From NCBI GenBank assembly GCA_900549995.1, contig URQQ01000017.1:7492-71491 (forward strand): DNA of 64,000 nt, read 5' to 3'. The position numbers and the translations under genes are program-made. Below are positions 33,856-42,667 of the stretch, in pieces. The notes beneath the pieces were generated by a model. That model was not told the DNA's origin, made no database searches, and saw nothing but the letters and a program-made list of their open reading frames with translations. Origin of the DNA: an uncultured Lachnospiraceae bacterium (GTDB lineage: Bacteria > Bacillota > Clostridia > Lachnospirales > Lachnospiraceae). Position 1 is the stretch's first letter. Every line of letters starts with the position of its first letter.

Positions 33856-35456
33856 TCTTTTTCCTCCTTTTGTAGGGTGTAAAATAGGTCCTTAATTCTG
33901 GATTTGTCCGTTTTCAGGTTTTTCGTGACAGGAATTTCATCCAGAATCAGAATTTTGGTGGGAATTTTATACTTGGCAATTCTTGGCCGTAAGTATTCTT
34001 GAATCTGTGTTTCTGTAAGGGCACAGCCCTCAGAAAGAGTGACGGCTGCTGCAGGGATTTCACCGTAAATATCATCCGGAATTCCCACAACGGCAGCATC
34101 CGTAATTCCGGGAAGTGTGTACAATTCATTCTCAATATCAGTACACCAGATTTTTTCGCCGCCGCGGTTGATCATGTCTTTTTTGCGGTCGGATACGAAG
34201 AGGAAACCATCCGTGTTGAAATACCCGAGGTCTCCGGTGCGAAGCCATCCCTGTTCATCTGGCTGTACCGTCTGCGAGTGATAATATTCGGAAAGAACCA
34301 TGGTTCCCCGGAGCAGGATTTCACCGACTGTATATGGCGGAACCTCAGAACCATCTTCACCGATGATTTTAAACTCAGAACCAGGAATCGGAAGCCCTGA
34401 GGAACCTGCATTTGGATCTGTGCCGGCATCGGCCGGAAAGATGGTGGCAGGAGAAGACGTTTCAGTCAGTCCGTACACGGTACGAAACGATGCATGCTCC
34501 AGCCAGCTGTGAATTTGTTTCAGTCTCTCGGGAGGGATATTCGCGCTTCCGCAGGCCAGAAGCTTCAGGCTTGGCAGGGAAGGAAACTCCTCTTTTTTCT
34601 TCAAAAGCAAAGAAAATACAGTCGGCGAAGCGTGGAGAAATGTAATCTTTTCTTCATACACCGTTTTTAAAACTCTTCCCGCATCAAAGAATTTGTGCAG
34701 GTATAATGTTCCGCCGGTATAGATAAAAAGCCCGAACAGGGCAATCAGTCCGGTAATGTGGTACATTGGAACCGGGATGACCGAGCAGTCTGCAGATGTT
34801 ACATTCAATAACCGCTGATATGTCTTGACAGCGTGCATGAGATTATAGTTCTTCAGCAGAACCCCCTTACTTTCAGAAGTAGTTCCTGAAGTAAACATGA
34901 TGATTGCATTATCCGTGACGGAGGGTGATGAAAACTGAATGGCATCTTTAGATGTCTTATACTTTGAAAGCCCATAGGATAGAGCTTTGGAATCAGAGAG
35001 TACAAGGGGATAGTCAAACCAGTCTTTAAAGTCAGGATCACAGATGAGAAGCCTGGCTTCCGTTTTATGTAACAGTGCAAGAAGTTCATTCTTTTTGAAT
35101 TTGGTGGGAAGCAGTACTGCAACTGCCCCGAGTTTGCATAAGGAGAGAAAGCTTACGGCAAACTCAATACTGTTGTAGAGCAGAATCGCAGCCTGTTCTC
35201 CTTTTTTTATGTTTTGGCAGACAGAGAGATAAGCGGCAAACTCATCTGTTTTTTTCTGAAGCTCGCTGAAGGTACAGGTGACTCCGTTATCATCTGAAAG
35301 TGCTGTCTTATCGGGATATGTTTTGGCAGAAATACACAGAGCTTCGTATAAATTCACCGGAAGGTCTGGGTAAGTATCAAAACTGCGGGTGCCGATTCGA
35401 AGGGATACCATATCCGAAGTATATTTTTTATCCCATAAATCAATTCCTTTAAACAT
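33852..35456 (-). CDS. AMP-dependent acyl-CoA ligase
   Basis: 534 residues. The phosphate loop reads MFTSGTTSESKGVLL, where SE replaces the more usual GK/GN but the lysine is kept. YGLTETSS, LRTGDLGYF and SDRKKDMINRGGEKI follow, with a C-terminal KT(D)KSRIK lysine region. First gene of the minus-strand operon, downstream of two LacI-type sites. Activates an unknown carboxylic acid; the operon layout suggests a short or medium acid destined for 3-hydroxyacyl oxidation and thiolysis. Confidence 0.88.
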   Translation of the reverse strand: MFKGIDLWDKKYTSDMVSLRIGTRSFDTYPDLPVNLYEALCISAKTYPDKTALSDDNGVTCTFSELQKKTDEFAAYLSVCQNIKKGEQAAILLYNSIEFAVSFLSLCKLGAVAVLLPTKFKKNELLALLHKTEARLLICDPDFKDWFDYPLVLSDSKALSYGLSKYKTSKDAIQFSSPSVTDNAIIMFTSGTTSESKGVLLKNYNLMHAVKTYQRLLNVTSADCSVIPVPMYHITGLIALFGLFIYTGGTLYLHKFFDAGRVLKTVYEEKITFLHASPTVFSLLLKKKEEFPSLPSLKLLACGSANIPPERLKQIHSWLEHASFRTVYGLTETSSPATIFPADAGTDPNAGSSGLPIPGSEFKIIGEDGSEVPPYTVGEILLRGTMVLSEYYHSQTVQPDEQGWLRTGDLGYFNTDGFLFVSDRKKDMINRGGEKIWCTDIENELYTLPGITDAAVVGIPDDIYGEIPAAAVTLSEGCALTETQIQEYLRPRIAKYKIPTKILILDEIPVTKNLKTDKSRIKDLFYTLQKEEKE

Positions 35457-35470
35457 AGGATCCTCCTTTT

Positions 35471-35487
35471 GAGAAACCGATTACGTT
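35471..35487. promoter_or_regulatory. LacI-family operator candidate 1
   Basis: GAGAAACCGATTACGTT, with the central CG and AAACCG/ATTACG half-sites common to LacI-family operators. It lies 15 bases upstream of the ligase start codon, and an identical copy lies at 35602. Confidence 0.7.
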
Positions 35488-35601
35488 GATAAGATCATCA
35501 TAAACCGAAAGAAAGAAAAGATCAATTGGATATAATTTACATAAAAACTAATTATAAACTGTATAAAACGCACAAAAATGGGAAAATACAACGAGTTTAT
35601 A

Positions 35602-35618
35602 GAGAAACCGATTACGTT
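35602..35618. promoter_or_regulatory. LacI-family operator candidate 2
   Basis: An identical 17-base copy of the site at 35471, start-to-start distance 131 bases, on the same strand. Two sites at this spacing would allow DNA looping between the divergent operon and the regulator gene. Confidence 0.7.
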
Positions 35619-35666
35619 ACTTTGAAGCAAAATCACAGGGAAAAACGAAACAAATATTAGAAAATC

Positions 35667-35695
35667 TTGTTTTCATGATTGGATAAGGGTATAAT
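35667..35695 (+). promoter_or_regulatory. Candidate sigma-A promoter of the LacI-family gene
   Basis: TTGTTT at 35667-35672 and TATAAT at 35690-35695, spacer 17 bases. Confidence 0.55.
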
Positions 35696-35741
35696 TGCAG
35701 TACGTGAAACATAAGCGACAGTATTTGGAGATGAGGAAATC

Positions 35742-36776
35742 ATGAAAAAAGACAGATATACAATTTCAGATGTAGCAGAGGCGCTGGGAGTATCAAGGGC
35801 GACTGTATCAAGAGCGATGAATCATTCTCCGGGAGTAGGGGAAGAACTCCGGAAAAAAATTCTGGACTATGTCAAGGAGATTGGTTATTCGCCAAATACA
35901 CTGGCACAAAGTTTCAGTAAAGGCCGGATGAATTTTATAGCAATGGTATTAGGGGATATCAGGAATCCTTTTTATTCTGAACTGGCATTTATGATACAGA
36001 AGGAATTGAATGAAAATGGCTATATGGTGATGGTTTTTAACAGTGAGTATGATGCAGGGAAAGAAGTGGAATATATCCGGATGGCAGCACAGTTTAACTT
36101 CGCAGGCTTGATCCTGTTTACAGCCCAGACGAAAGAGATCGAAGAAGAGCTTGAGAATCTGGCGATTCCACAGGTGCTGGTAAACCGGATGCTGGATCAT
36201 TATGAAGGCGCGTCTGTATTGTTAGATAATTTTAAGGCCGGTTATATAGCAACCATGCACCTCATTGAACTGGGGCATAAAAAGATTGGATTTATCGACG
36301 GACATACGACATCGTCAGCTTCAAGGCAGCGGTTTGAGGGATATAAACAGGCGTTGAAAAATTATCATCTGGAGGATTCTGCGAACAATGTGATGTTCAG
36401 TGATCTGAAAATGGAGACAGGATACCGTCTGGCAGGAGAATATATCCATCAGTGGACAGACAAGCCAAGCGGGATGGTGATTGTCAATGACATGACGGCA
36501 CTTGGATTTCTGAACCGCTGCAAAGAGGAAGGAATTAAAATTCCGGAGATGCTGTCGATTGTCAGTTTTGATGATATCATTTTTTCATCGATGAAGGATG
36601 TGGAGCTGACAACGGTGAGCCAGCATGCAGATGAGATGGGCAGCCAGGCGGCTCGGATGATGCTCTGCCAGCTGAACGATAAAGATTACGTTCCGGAGAG
36701 GGTGATCCTGGATCCGACTTTGATTGTTAGAAAAACAACAGGTGTATATGTACCGGAACGAGACATCCATAGGTGA
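35742..36776 (+). CDS. LacI-family transcriptional regulator
   Basis: 344 residues. The N-terminal helix-turn-helix and hinge helix are YTISDVAEALGVSRATVSRAMN and GYSPNTLAQSF, followed by a periplasmic-binding-type effector domain (GDIRNPFYSELAF, GHKKIGFIDG, SIVSFDD). It is divergent from the acyl-CoA ligase operon with two identical operator candidates between, so it is very probably that operon's repressor and autoregulated. The effector is not predictable; a sugar ligand would be usual for the family but fits poorly with fatty-acid-type enzymes. Confidence 0.92.
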   Translation: MKKDRYTISDVAEALGVSRATVSRAMNHSPGVGEELRKKILDYVKEIGYSPNTLAQSFSKGRMNFIAMVLGDIRNPFYSELAFMIQKELNENGYMVMVFNSEYDAGKEVEYIRMAAQFNFAGLILFTAQTKEIEEELENLAIPQVLVNRMLDHYEGASVLLDNFKAGYIATMHLIELGHKKIGFIDGHTTSSASRQRFEGYKQALKNYHLEDSANNVMFSDLKMETGYRLAGEYIHQWTDKPSGMVIVNDMTALGFLNRCKEEGIKIPEMLSIVSFDDIIFSSMKDVELTTVSQHADEMGSQAARMMLCQLNDKDYVPERVILDPTLIVRKTTGVYVPERDIHR

Positions 36777-36788
36777 TATGGATGTCTC
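36760..36788 (+). terminator. Hairpin overlapping the stop codon of the LacI-family gene
   Basis: A perfect 12-bp stem GAGACATCCATA/TATGGATGTCTC has the TGA stop in its loop. The following GGGCGTTTCT has only a weak T-run. Confidence 0.5.
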
Positions 36789-37080
36789 GGGCGTTTCTGC
36801 GCCTCAATGTTACAATGTTCTTCTGTTGCGTAAGTGAAATTAGTATGTTATGATACCATTACTTCAAGGAACGATCTGTTCCGATGATCTATTCATGGCG
36901 TTTCTGCCGGATTTTCAATGTGAAGAATGAAATGTAAAGGAATGATGCTTATTGCGGGTATAAAAAGAACAATTCAGCTTTTGTACAATCTGTGCATGGC
37001 TGAATAGTTATAAGAAAAAATGAAATTTCATGGAAAAAAGTTGAAGTTATGATACACACACGATAAGATGGAGGTAGTAG
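36777..37080. other. 304-base intergenic stretch
   Basis: No gene is seen. Besides the hairpin at its left end it holds one inverted repeat (ATTCAGC at 36972-36978 and GCTGAAT at 36999-37005) without a T-run, and a ribosome site GGAGG just before 37081. Confidence 0.4.
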
Positions 37081-37935
37081 ATGGATAAACGAAATAAGAT
37101 AACGCCTTTACAGGAACTGACGTTGATGGACCGGTTTCTTTTTGATGAGACGATGGAAGATTTGGAAGCATGTCAGGCAATGCTTGAAATTATATTGGAA
37201 TCAGAGAAGCCGATTGTGCTTCGGGTATCGGAAAGTGAAAAGGAAGAGAGGACGGCTCCTGACCTTCGGGCAGCACGGTTTGATATCTTTGCGCAGGATG
37301 AAGAAGACACAGTTTATAATGCAGAGATGCAGAAGAAAAATAAAGGGAACCTTCCAAAGCGAAGCAGATATTATCAGGCGCATCTGGATGTGACACTGCT
37401 GGAACTGGGGGAAACGGATTTCAATAAAATGAATCCCTCTTATATGATTATGATTGGAGCATTTGACCTCTTTGGACAAGGAAAATATAGATATACTTTT
37501 CATATGAGATGTGAAGAGGAGCCTTCTATCCGGTTGGAAGATGGAGCAACCCGTATTTTCCTAAATACCAAAGGACAAGATTCAGAAGGAGTCAGTCAGG
37601 AACTGATTGATTTTCTGAAGTATGTAGAAAATCCGGATGAAGTGCAGGCCAAAGAATCAAAGAGTCCCAGAATCGGCAGAATCCATGAGCGGATCAGCAG
37701 CATAAAGGCGAGTGAAGAGATGGGAGTGAAGTATATGCAGGAATGGGAAGAGAAGATTTATATCAGAGAGGAAGGCAGGCAAGAAGGAACCCGGCTTGGC
37801 ATTCAAGCGTTGATTCTTGATAATCTGGAAGAAAAGAAGAGCGAAGAGCAGATCATTCAAAAACTGATGAAAAGATTTTCCCTCTCAGAAGACGAGGCAA
37901 GAAGGTATTTTGTGAAGTACAGCTGTGAGGAATAA
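37081..37935 (+). CDS. Rpn/PD-(D/E)XK nuclease-family putative transposase
   Basis: 284 residues. The pattern KITPLQELTLMDRFLFDE, RFDIFAQDEEDTVYNAEMQKK (D...ExQ nuclease core) and KRSRYYQAHLDVTLLELG is characteristic of the widespread 'PD-(D/E)XK nuclease family transposase' proteins of gut Firmicutes, related to Rpn recombination-promoting nucleases. The C-terminal helices (EEGRQEGTRLGIQALILDNLEEKKSEEQII) match the family's variable tail. No terminal repeats or second transposase gene were found, so whether it moves is unclear. It is a single gene with a good GGAGG site. Confidence 0.85.
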   Translation: MDKRNKITPLQELTLMDRFLFDETMEDLEACQAMLEIILESEKPIVLRVSESEKEERTAPDLRAARFDIFAQDEEDTVYNAEMQKKNKGNLPKRSRYYQAHLDVTLLELGETDFNKMNPSYMIMIGAFDLFGQGKYRYTFHMRCEEEPSIRLEDGATRIFLNTKGQDSEGVSQELIDFLKYVENPDEVQAKESKSPRIGRIHERISSIKASEEMGVKYMQEWEEKIYIREEGRQEGTRLGIQALILDNLEEKKSEEQIIQKLMKRFSLSEDEARRYFVKYSCEE

Positions 37936-37998
37936 TAGAAGGACTGCCACACTTCGGTGTGTTGAGTTTCTTAAGTAAAACGTGAAAATTTTGTTTTT

Positions 37999-38036
37999 AA
38001 GATACCGATGCAATTAGCACTGGTATCTTTTCATTT
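37999..38036. terminator. Probable terminator between convergent genes
   Basis: The 8-bp stem AAGATACC/GGTATCTT is followed by TTCATTTT. A smaller hairpin CACACTTCGGTGTG lies at about 37949-37962. Confidence 0.6.
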
Positions 38037-38098
38037 TGCGAGTCTGGATTTAAATTTTTATTTTATGCTGTCTTCTTTCAGCTCCTTAATCATTCAAG

Positions 38099-38845
38099 CT
38101 ATCCGTTTTGATTTTTAATAATCCAGATCAACCAATTGGTAAACTCGACAGCTAAATGTTTTTGATGAGCTTTGACAATTGTTTTAGGACACAATGCAGG
38201 AAACTCAACTGCTAATCTACATTCTATTCCGGCAGAGGTATTTCTGAATTGATGCCTTACACCACCAATAATCGTTCCATCTTTTAATTTTGCTACTCCT
38301 GCTGAGTGGTGTGTGAATTGAGGATTTTCAGGTTCTAATATTCCATTTTCATCACCAAATGAAATAAAGAATTGAACTGGTATTGGGGCATTTCCGGTTG
38401 TTTCAATAACTTCTAAAATTCCATTTTTATCAGGTGTTAAGATATAATGTTCAGGATAGACTGATAAATTCACTTTTCGATTTCTTTTTGAAGCTTCTAC
38501 CATTAGCGAATCCAGTATTTGACTGAATTTATCAACGGATATTCCCTCTGCCATTATTGTTGTTCTGGCTACACGTCGTTTTTTTCCAGATAGTAAACAG
38601 GCAATTTTCATCACATATCTACTAAAAAATAGTTTCTTTCTCAGAATCATCCGGATTTCATCGTCCGAAAATTGAACTTTTAATTCAGTTAATTTCTTAC
38701 TCATTTCTGATAATGTTACATTTTGTGGGATTTTCAGATGCAAAGTTTTATATGCTTTTTTTAATCTGGATTTTTTCCAAACAGCTAAATCCCGTTGACT
38801 GAAATTCTTTCCATCAATTAGAACTTTTATGTTTTTCTCTTTCAT
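38099..38845 (-). CDS. Unrecognised 248-residue protein
   Basis: I do not recognise a family. The N-terminal third is strongly basic and helical (WKKSRLKKAYKTLHLKI, RMILRKKLFFSRYVMKIACLLSGKKRRVA). The rest looks alpha-beta and globular, with HYILTPDKNGILEVIE, FFISFGDENGILEPE and a tryptophan-rich end (NWLIWIIKNQNG). No signal peptide or membrane helix is clear. Base composition is AT-richer than the surrounding operons and it is transcribed against them, suggesting transfer. Ribosome site AGGAGAAAT precedes the start. Confidence 0.6.
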   Translation of the reverse strand: MKEKNIKVLIDGKNFSQRDLAVWKKSRLKKAYKTLHLKIPQNVTLSEMSKKLTELKVQFSDDEIRMILRKKLFFSRYVMKIACLLSGKKRRVARTTIMAEGISVDKFSQILDSLMVEASKRNRKVNLSVYPEHYILTPDKNGILEVIETTGNAPIPVQFFISFGDENGILEPENPQFTHHSAGVAKLKDGTIIGGVRHQFRNTSAGIECRLAVEFPALCPKTIVKAHQKHLAVEFTNWLIWIIKNQNG

Positions 38846-38961
38846 CTATTTCTCCTCAACGTCTGATTTACTTAATTATATCAGAGTAAAAAGTAAAATA
38901 AAACGATATATTTTTTTGATATGCGATGCTTCTGAGTATAAATAACTTGATCTGTAACTTA

Positions 38962-38988
38962 AGACATTCCCGGCGAATGTCTTTTTTT
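38962..38988 (+). terminator. Orphan rho-independent terminator
   Basis: The 8-bp stem AGACATTC/GAATGTCT with a 5-base loop is followed by seven T residues. It ends no visible plus-strand gene; the nearest plus-strand ORF upstream stops at 37935. It may be a relic of a gene lost here or end a short leader. Confidence 0.75.
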
Positions 38989-39108
38989 CATGTTGTTGCG
39001 CCCTGAGAAACAGTTGGATGGATTGGCGTTGCAGGGACGCCGCGGCGTGATATATATTGAAAATATAAAAGAGGTAAGATGAGCTGACAAATTAAAGGAG
39101 GAAAAAGT

Positions 39109-39549
39109 ATGGAAGTATTGGCAGATGAGAAAGAGAAGCTGGAGCTGTCTCTGTGCAGTGAGATTGCCAAAAAGATGAAGGATAAGTCTTTAAAGGAAGA
39201 GGATTTTGACGCGGTTTTTAAACTGTTTGCGCAGATCTGCAATTCGGAAGATACCTTGCTTTTTGAGCTGAAGGGATATTCTGAAAGCTTTCAGTTTGTT
39301 TTTGAAGATTTTTCTTATGGAATTATTTTTGAAGACGGAAAATGTAAAGTTTACCGGGGGGAACTTCACTGGCCGGAGATGACTTTCCGGATCCGTAAAG
39401 AAGTCGTCCTTGAAATATTGACAGGCAAAGTATATTCGGCTGTGGCACATATGGCTGGAAACGTGGATTACACTGGATTTAAAAATGGTGCGATCAGATT
39501 CATGGGAATTTTGGAAACAGTGTTAGATGAAATATCAAATCATATGTGA
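39109..39549 (+). CDS. SCP2-like (sterol carrier protein fold) protein
   Basis: 146 residues. The C-terminal part (FVFEDFSYGIIFEDGKCKV, EMTFRIRKEVVLEILTGKV, AHMAGNVDYTGFKNGAIRF) matches the SCP2 pattern of a lipid- or ligand-binding domain. No catalytic residues are expected. Such proteins accompany various degradation clusters and may shuttle hydrophobic ligands. The gene has a strong AAAGGAGG site and is 12 bases before the fusion oxidoreductase, so it appears to be the first gene of that operon. Confidence 0.65.
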   Translation: MEVLADEKEKLELSLCSEIAKKMKDKSLKEEDFDAVFKLFAQICNSEDTLLFELKGYSESFQFVFEDFSYGIIFEDGKCKVYRGELHWPEMTFRIRKEVVLEILTGKVYSAVAHMAGNVDYTGFKNGAIRFMGILETVLDEISNHM

Positions 39550-39561
39550 GGAGGAACAATC

Positions 39562-41829
39562 ATGGAAAAAGTAAAATTCGGCGTTGTCGGAGGGGGCGGT
39601 GCATTTTTCTTTCATTCCAACGGTGTGAAAGAATCTGAGATCATAGAGTATACAGCAATCTATGATGTCGACTATAAAAATGCACAAAAGATGGCCCAGA
39701 GATATGAGCATAACGAAATGACCGCTTACGAAACATTGGATGAAATGCTGGAAAGTGATATCGATGCAGTTCTTGTTATGGTACCTCATATCTTCCATAC
39801 TGACATTGTAGTGCAGTGTGCCAATAAGGGGAAACATGTACTATGCGAAAAACCGATGGGAACGACTCTGGAAGGCTGCAGAAAGATGATAGAAGCATGT
39901 GAAAAGAACCATGTGAAATTTATGATTGCAGAAAACCACAGATTTCTTCCGGCGCATGTATGTGTCCATGACCTGGTTGCGCAGGGGCTCATCGGCGATA
40001 TCCGTATGATCCGGGCTTATGAAGGTGTCAACGAGATTCCGGGATTAAGTGAAAGCGGATTCTGGAAAGGCGATCCGCTGAAAGCCGGCGGAGGAGCTCT
40101 GATGGATATGGCGGCACACAAATTTGCGACCATCGAATATATCATTGGCAGCAGATGTGAGGAAGTGACCTCTGTGCTTGCAAAACAGATGATCAACCTT
40201 CCTGAGAAAGCAGAAGATAATGCGGTTGCCATCGCTAAATATGAAAATGGAGTAATCGCAGATATTATGGTAAGTTTCACACAGATGACACCGCCGTTTA
40301 ACAGTCTGGAGATCTATGGAACAGAAGGAACCATCTTTGAAAACCATGCATGGGAGAAACCAGTCAGGATCTATTCTATGACATCAAAAATGGGTGACCA
40401 TATGCAGACATGGTATGAACCGGAATGTGAACATGCACCGTTCCCGAATTATTATCCGATCTCAGTAAAGCAGACGGATGAACATTTCGCAAGATGCATC
40501 CTGAATGATACGATGCCGGAGTTCACTCCGCAGCAGTCAATGAATGCGATTGAAGCAATACTTTCCGGATATTTATCACACATTGAAAAACGTCCTGTGA
40601 GATGCGAAGAAGTAAGGAAAATGGGAGAAGAGGGCAAGACCATCGAAATATTGAAAAAGCTGGCGCCTTCGATTCCTGTGAATAAAAATTTAAAGGAGGT
40701 AAAAGAAGTGGAACCAATCGGATATGACAAGAAGAAGGCAGCAGAAATTATGGGGAAATATAATCTGGATCTGCTGGTTGCGACTTCCCCGATCCATGTG
40801 TACTATACAACAGGACTTCCGGTTCTGCACAGTGCACCAAACCCAATTCTTGCGGCACTTGGCAATCAATATCCATTTATGGGACTGATACGCAGAAGAG
40901 GTGAGAATACTGTTGTCCACTGGAATGTATTTAAAAGTGCAGGTGAGATGTGCTGGGCAGCGGACAGCGTGGGAATTGAAAGCCCGAAGGAAGTGCAGAG
41001 AGCTTTAAAATCAAAGCTGAAACACTGGGGGCTGACAGGAAAAAGAATCGGGGTAGAATCTACGATACCGAAGTATATTCTGGATGTATTGATGGAAGAA
41101 AAATACGGATTTGAGATTGTGGAGGCAGATCAGGCATTCAGAGATATGCGTCTTGTGAAATCTGAAAAAGAAATGGAGTATATCTTAAAAGCGACTGCCA
41201 TTACAGAGGAAGCACTGAAAAAATGTATTGATTCCTGTGCAGTTGGAGTGACAGATAACGATCTTCTTGCAATCGGAAAGAAAGCAATGTTAGATGCAGG
41301 GGCATCCGACTGGGATCACCTGACCATGACCATTGGAGATTCAGATCCGGAGGCACCGGGAACCGGGCGTGCGATCAAAGAGGGTGAAATTATCAGACTA
41401 GATTTCGGAGCTAATTACAAGGGATATGTTGCCGATATCAACTGCCATGTGATCGTAGGGAAAACGCCGGACGGAGCGAAAAAGCATATCGATGCACTGA
41501 TCGACTTCCAGGGATATATTGAACAGAGAGTAAAACCTGGTGTGAATATGAAACAGCTTGGAGAAGAAGCAAAGGAATATTATCAGAAGAAATATCCGAA
41601 TAGTATGGCATTTTCTATTGGGCACAGCATGGGGCTGGAATGCGAAGATGCACATATTTTGGGAGCATTCGGTAGTATTGACGGGCCATTTGAGAAAAAT
41701 ATGGTATTCGAAATAGAGGCATGGGAAGAATTTGGCGGTGCATTGATCGGTGTGGAAGACACTTATGTAGTCACAGAAGATGGGTGCAGAAAAGCAACGA
41801 CACTTCCAAAATATATCATAGAAAAATAA
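39562..41829 (+). CDS. Fusion of Gfo/Idh/MocA oxidoreductase and M24 (creatinase/Xaa-Pro dipeptidase-fold) enzyme
   Basis: 755 residues in one uninterrupted frame. Residues 1-370 form a Gfo/Idh/MocA dehydrogenase: Rossmann start FGVVGGGGAFFF, the CEKPMG motif, AENHRFLP, and GGGALMDMAAHK, which holds the usual catalytic histidine. Residues 383-755 form an M24 'pita-bread' domain. All five metal ligands are present: LDFGANYKGYVAD (two Asp), GHSMGLE (His), EIEAWEE (Glu) and GVEDTYVV (Glu). M24 members include aminopeptidases but also creatinase, ectoine hydrolase and DMSP lyase. At the junction lies an internal AAAGGAGG with an in-frame GTG at 40708, so the M24 half may also be made alone. I know of no described protein with this pairing, but could not search. 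Confidence 0.88.
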   Translation: MEKVKFGVVGGGGAFFFHSNGVKESEIIEYTAIYDVDYKNAQKMAQRYEHNEMTAYETLDEMLESDIDAVLVMVPHIFHTDIVVQCANKGKHVLCEKPMGTTLEGCRKMIEACEKNHVKFMIAENHRFLPAHVCVHDLVAQGLIGDIRMIRAYEGVNEIPGLSESGFWKGDPLKAGGGALMDMAAHKFATIEYIIGSRCEEVTSVLAKQMINLPEKAEDNAVAIAKYENGVIADIMVSFTQMTPPFNSLEIYGTEGTIFENHAWEKPVRIYSMTSKMGDHMQTWYEPECEHAPFPNYYPISVKQTDEHFARCILNDTMPEFTPQQSMNAIEAILSGYLSHIEKRPVRCEEVRKMGEEGKTIEILKKLAPSIPVNKNLKEVKEVEPIGYDKKKAAEIMGKYNLDLLVATSPIHVYYTTGLPVLHSAPNPILAALGNQYPFMGLIRRRGENTVVHWNVFKSAGEMCWAADSVGIESPKEVQRALKSKLKHWGLTGKRIGVESTIPKYILDVLMEEKYGFEIVEADQAFRDMRLVKSEKEMEYILKATAITEEALKKCIDSCAVGVTDNDLLAIGKKAMLDAGASDWDHLTMTIGDSDPEAPGTGRAIKEGEIIRLDFGANYKGYVADINCHVIVGKTPDGAKKHIDALIDFQGYIEQRVKPGVNMKQLGEEAKEYYQKKYPNSMAFSIGHSMGLECEDAHILGAFGSIDGPFEKNMVFEIEAWEEFGGALIGVEDTYVVTEDGCRKATTLPKYIIEK
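40694..40710 (+). promoter_or_regulatory. Internal ribosome site and GTG start inside the fusion gene
   Basis: AAAGGAGG followed after several bases by GTG at 40708, in frame with the M24 domain (residue 383). It is either a remnant of two formerly separate genes or a working second start. Confidence 0.6.
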
Positions 41830-41858
41830 GAAGACGAAAAATGAGAGGAGAAACGATC

Positions 41859-42647
41859 ATGAGAAAAGAAACACCATTAATTATTGTAGCAACACCAAAT
41901 ATCTGCTGGTTACACCCGGAGGTTCCATATCCAAGGACAGCCGTAGAGATTGCCGAGGAGGCAGCACTTTGCAGAGAAGCTGGCGCATCGGTATTACATA
42001 CTCATGCAGAAGAACAGTGGGTAGAAGTACTTGAAGAAGTGAAAAAACGCAGTGATATTATTGTGCAGGGCGGAATGTCAAGCTTTACTCTGCAGGAAAG
42101 AATTGAATTATTTGAGCAGGACTATGATATGGCATCCATTATTCTGAACCATCACGCAGAAGCGTTCAAGGAAGTAAACTGCGATATGCTTCATCCATTG
42201 GATGAGCTGGTAGAATATGCCGAAGCATGCAGAAAATACGGTGTAAAACCAGAATTTGAAGTATGGCATACAGGATCGATCTGGAATTTAAACCAGCTGA
42301 TCAACAGAGGGCTTCTCGATGCGCCATACATTAATACTCTGTTCTTTGGATGGCCGGGCGGTACATGGTCTCCGGCGACAATGGAAGAGTATTTATACAG
42401 ACGCCGCATGATGCCGGAAAATTGTGCATGTACGGTATCTATTATGGGAGAAGAGCAGATGGATATTCTGACTGCTGCTATTTTAAATGATGATCATGTA
42501 AGAGTTGGTACGGAAGATTATCCATATAACCAGCAGGGAAAAGTCTGCACCACACATGAACTGGTAAAAGAGATTGCCGACATTTCAAGAAGCTTAGGAA
42601 GAGAAGTTGCAACTCCGGACCAGGCACGTAAAATGTTAGGCTTATAG
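41859..42647 (+). CDS. DUF849/beta-keto acid cleavage enzyme (BKACE) family
   Basis: About 262 residues. The TIM-barrel family signature is visible: IIVATPNICWLHPEVPYPRTAVEIAEEAALCREAGASVLHTHAEE (metal-binding HxH), EFEVWHTGSI, FFGWPGG and VRVGTEDYPY. BKACE enzymes use Zn2+ to split a beta-keto acid with acetyl-CoA, giving acetoacetate and a new CoA ester. The sequence is slightly shorter than most members (about 270-310). ATG 41859 follows AGAGGAG; an upstream frame extension from 41721 overlaps the fusion gene and is not credible. It suggests that the pathway ends in beta-keto acid cleavage. Confidence 0.82.
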   Translation: MRKETPLIIVATPNICWLHPEVPYPRTAVEIAEEAALCREAGASVLHTHAEEQWVEVLEEVKKRSDIIVQGGMSSFTLQERIELFEQDYDMASIILNHHAEAFKEVNCDMLHPLDELVEYAEACRKYGVKPEFEVWHTGSIWNLNQLINRGLLDAPYINTLFFGWPGGTWSPATMEEYLYRRRMMPENCACTVSIMGEEQMDILTAAILNDDHVRVGTEDYPYNQQGKVCTTHELVKEIADISRSLGREVATPDQARKMLGL

Positions 42648-42667
42648 TGGAAAAGGAGAACGGGGTT

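Noticed and set aside
37081..37935. Complete insertion sequence around the PD-(D/E)XK gene
   Set aside because: No terminal inverted repeats or target duplication could be found on either side.
41721..41858. Upstream extension of the BKACE gene
   Set aside because: It overlaps the coding end of the fusion gene in another frame, and the residues are unlike the family; ATG 41859 has the ribosome site.
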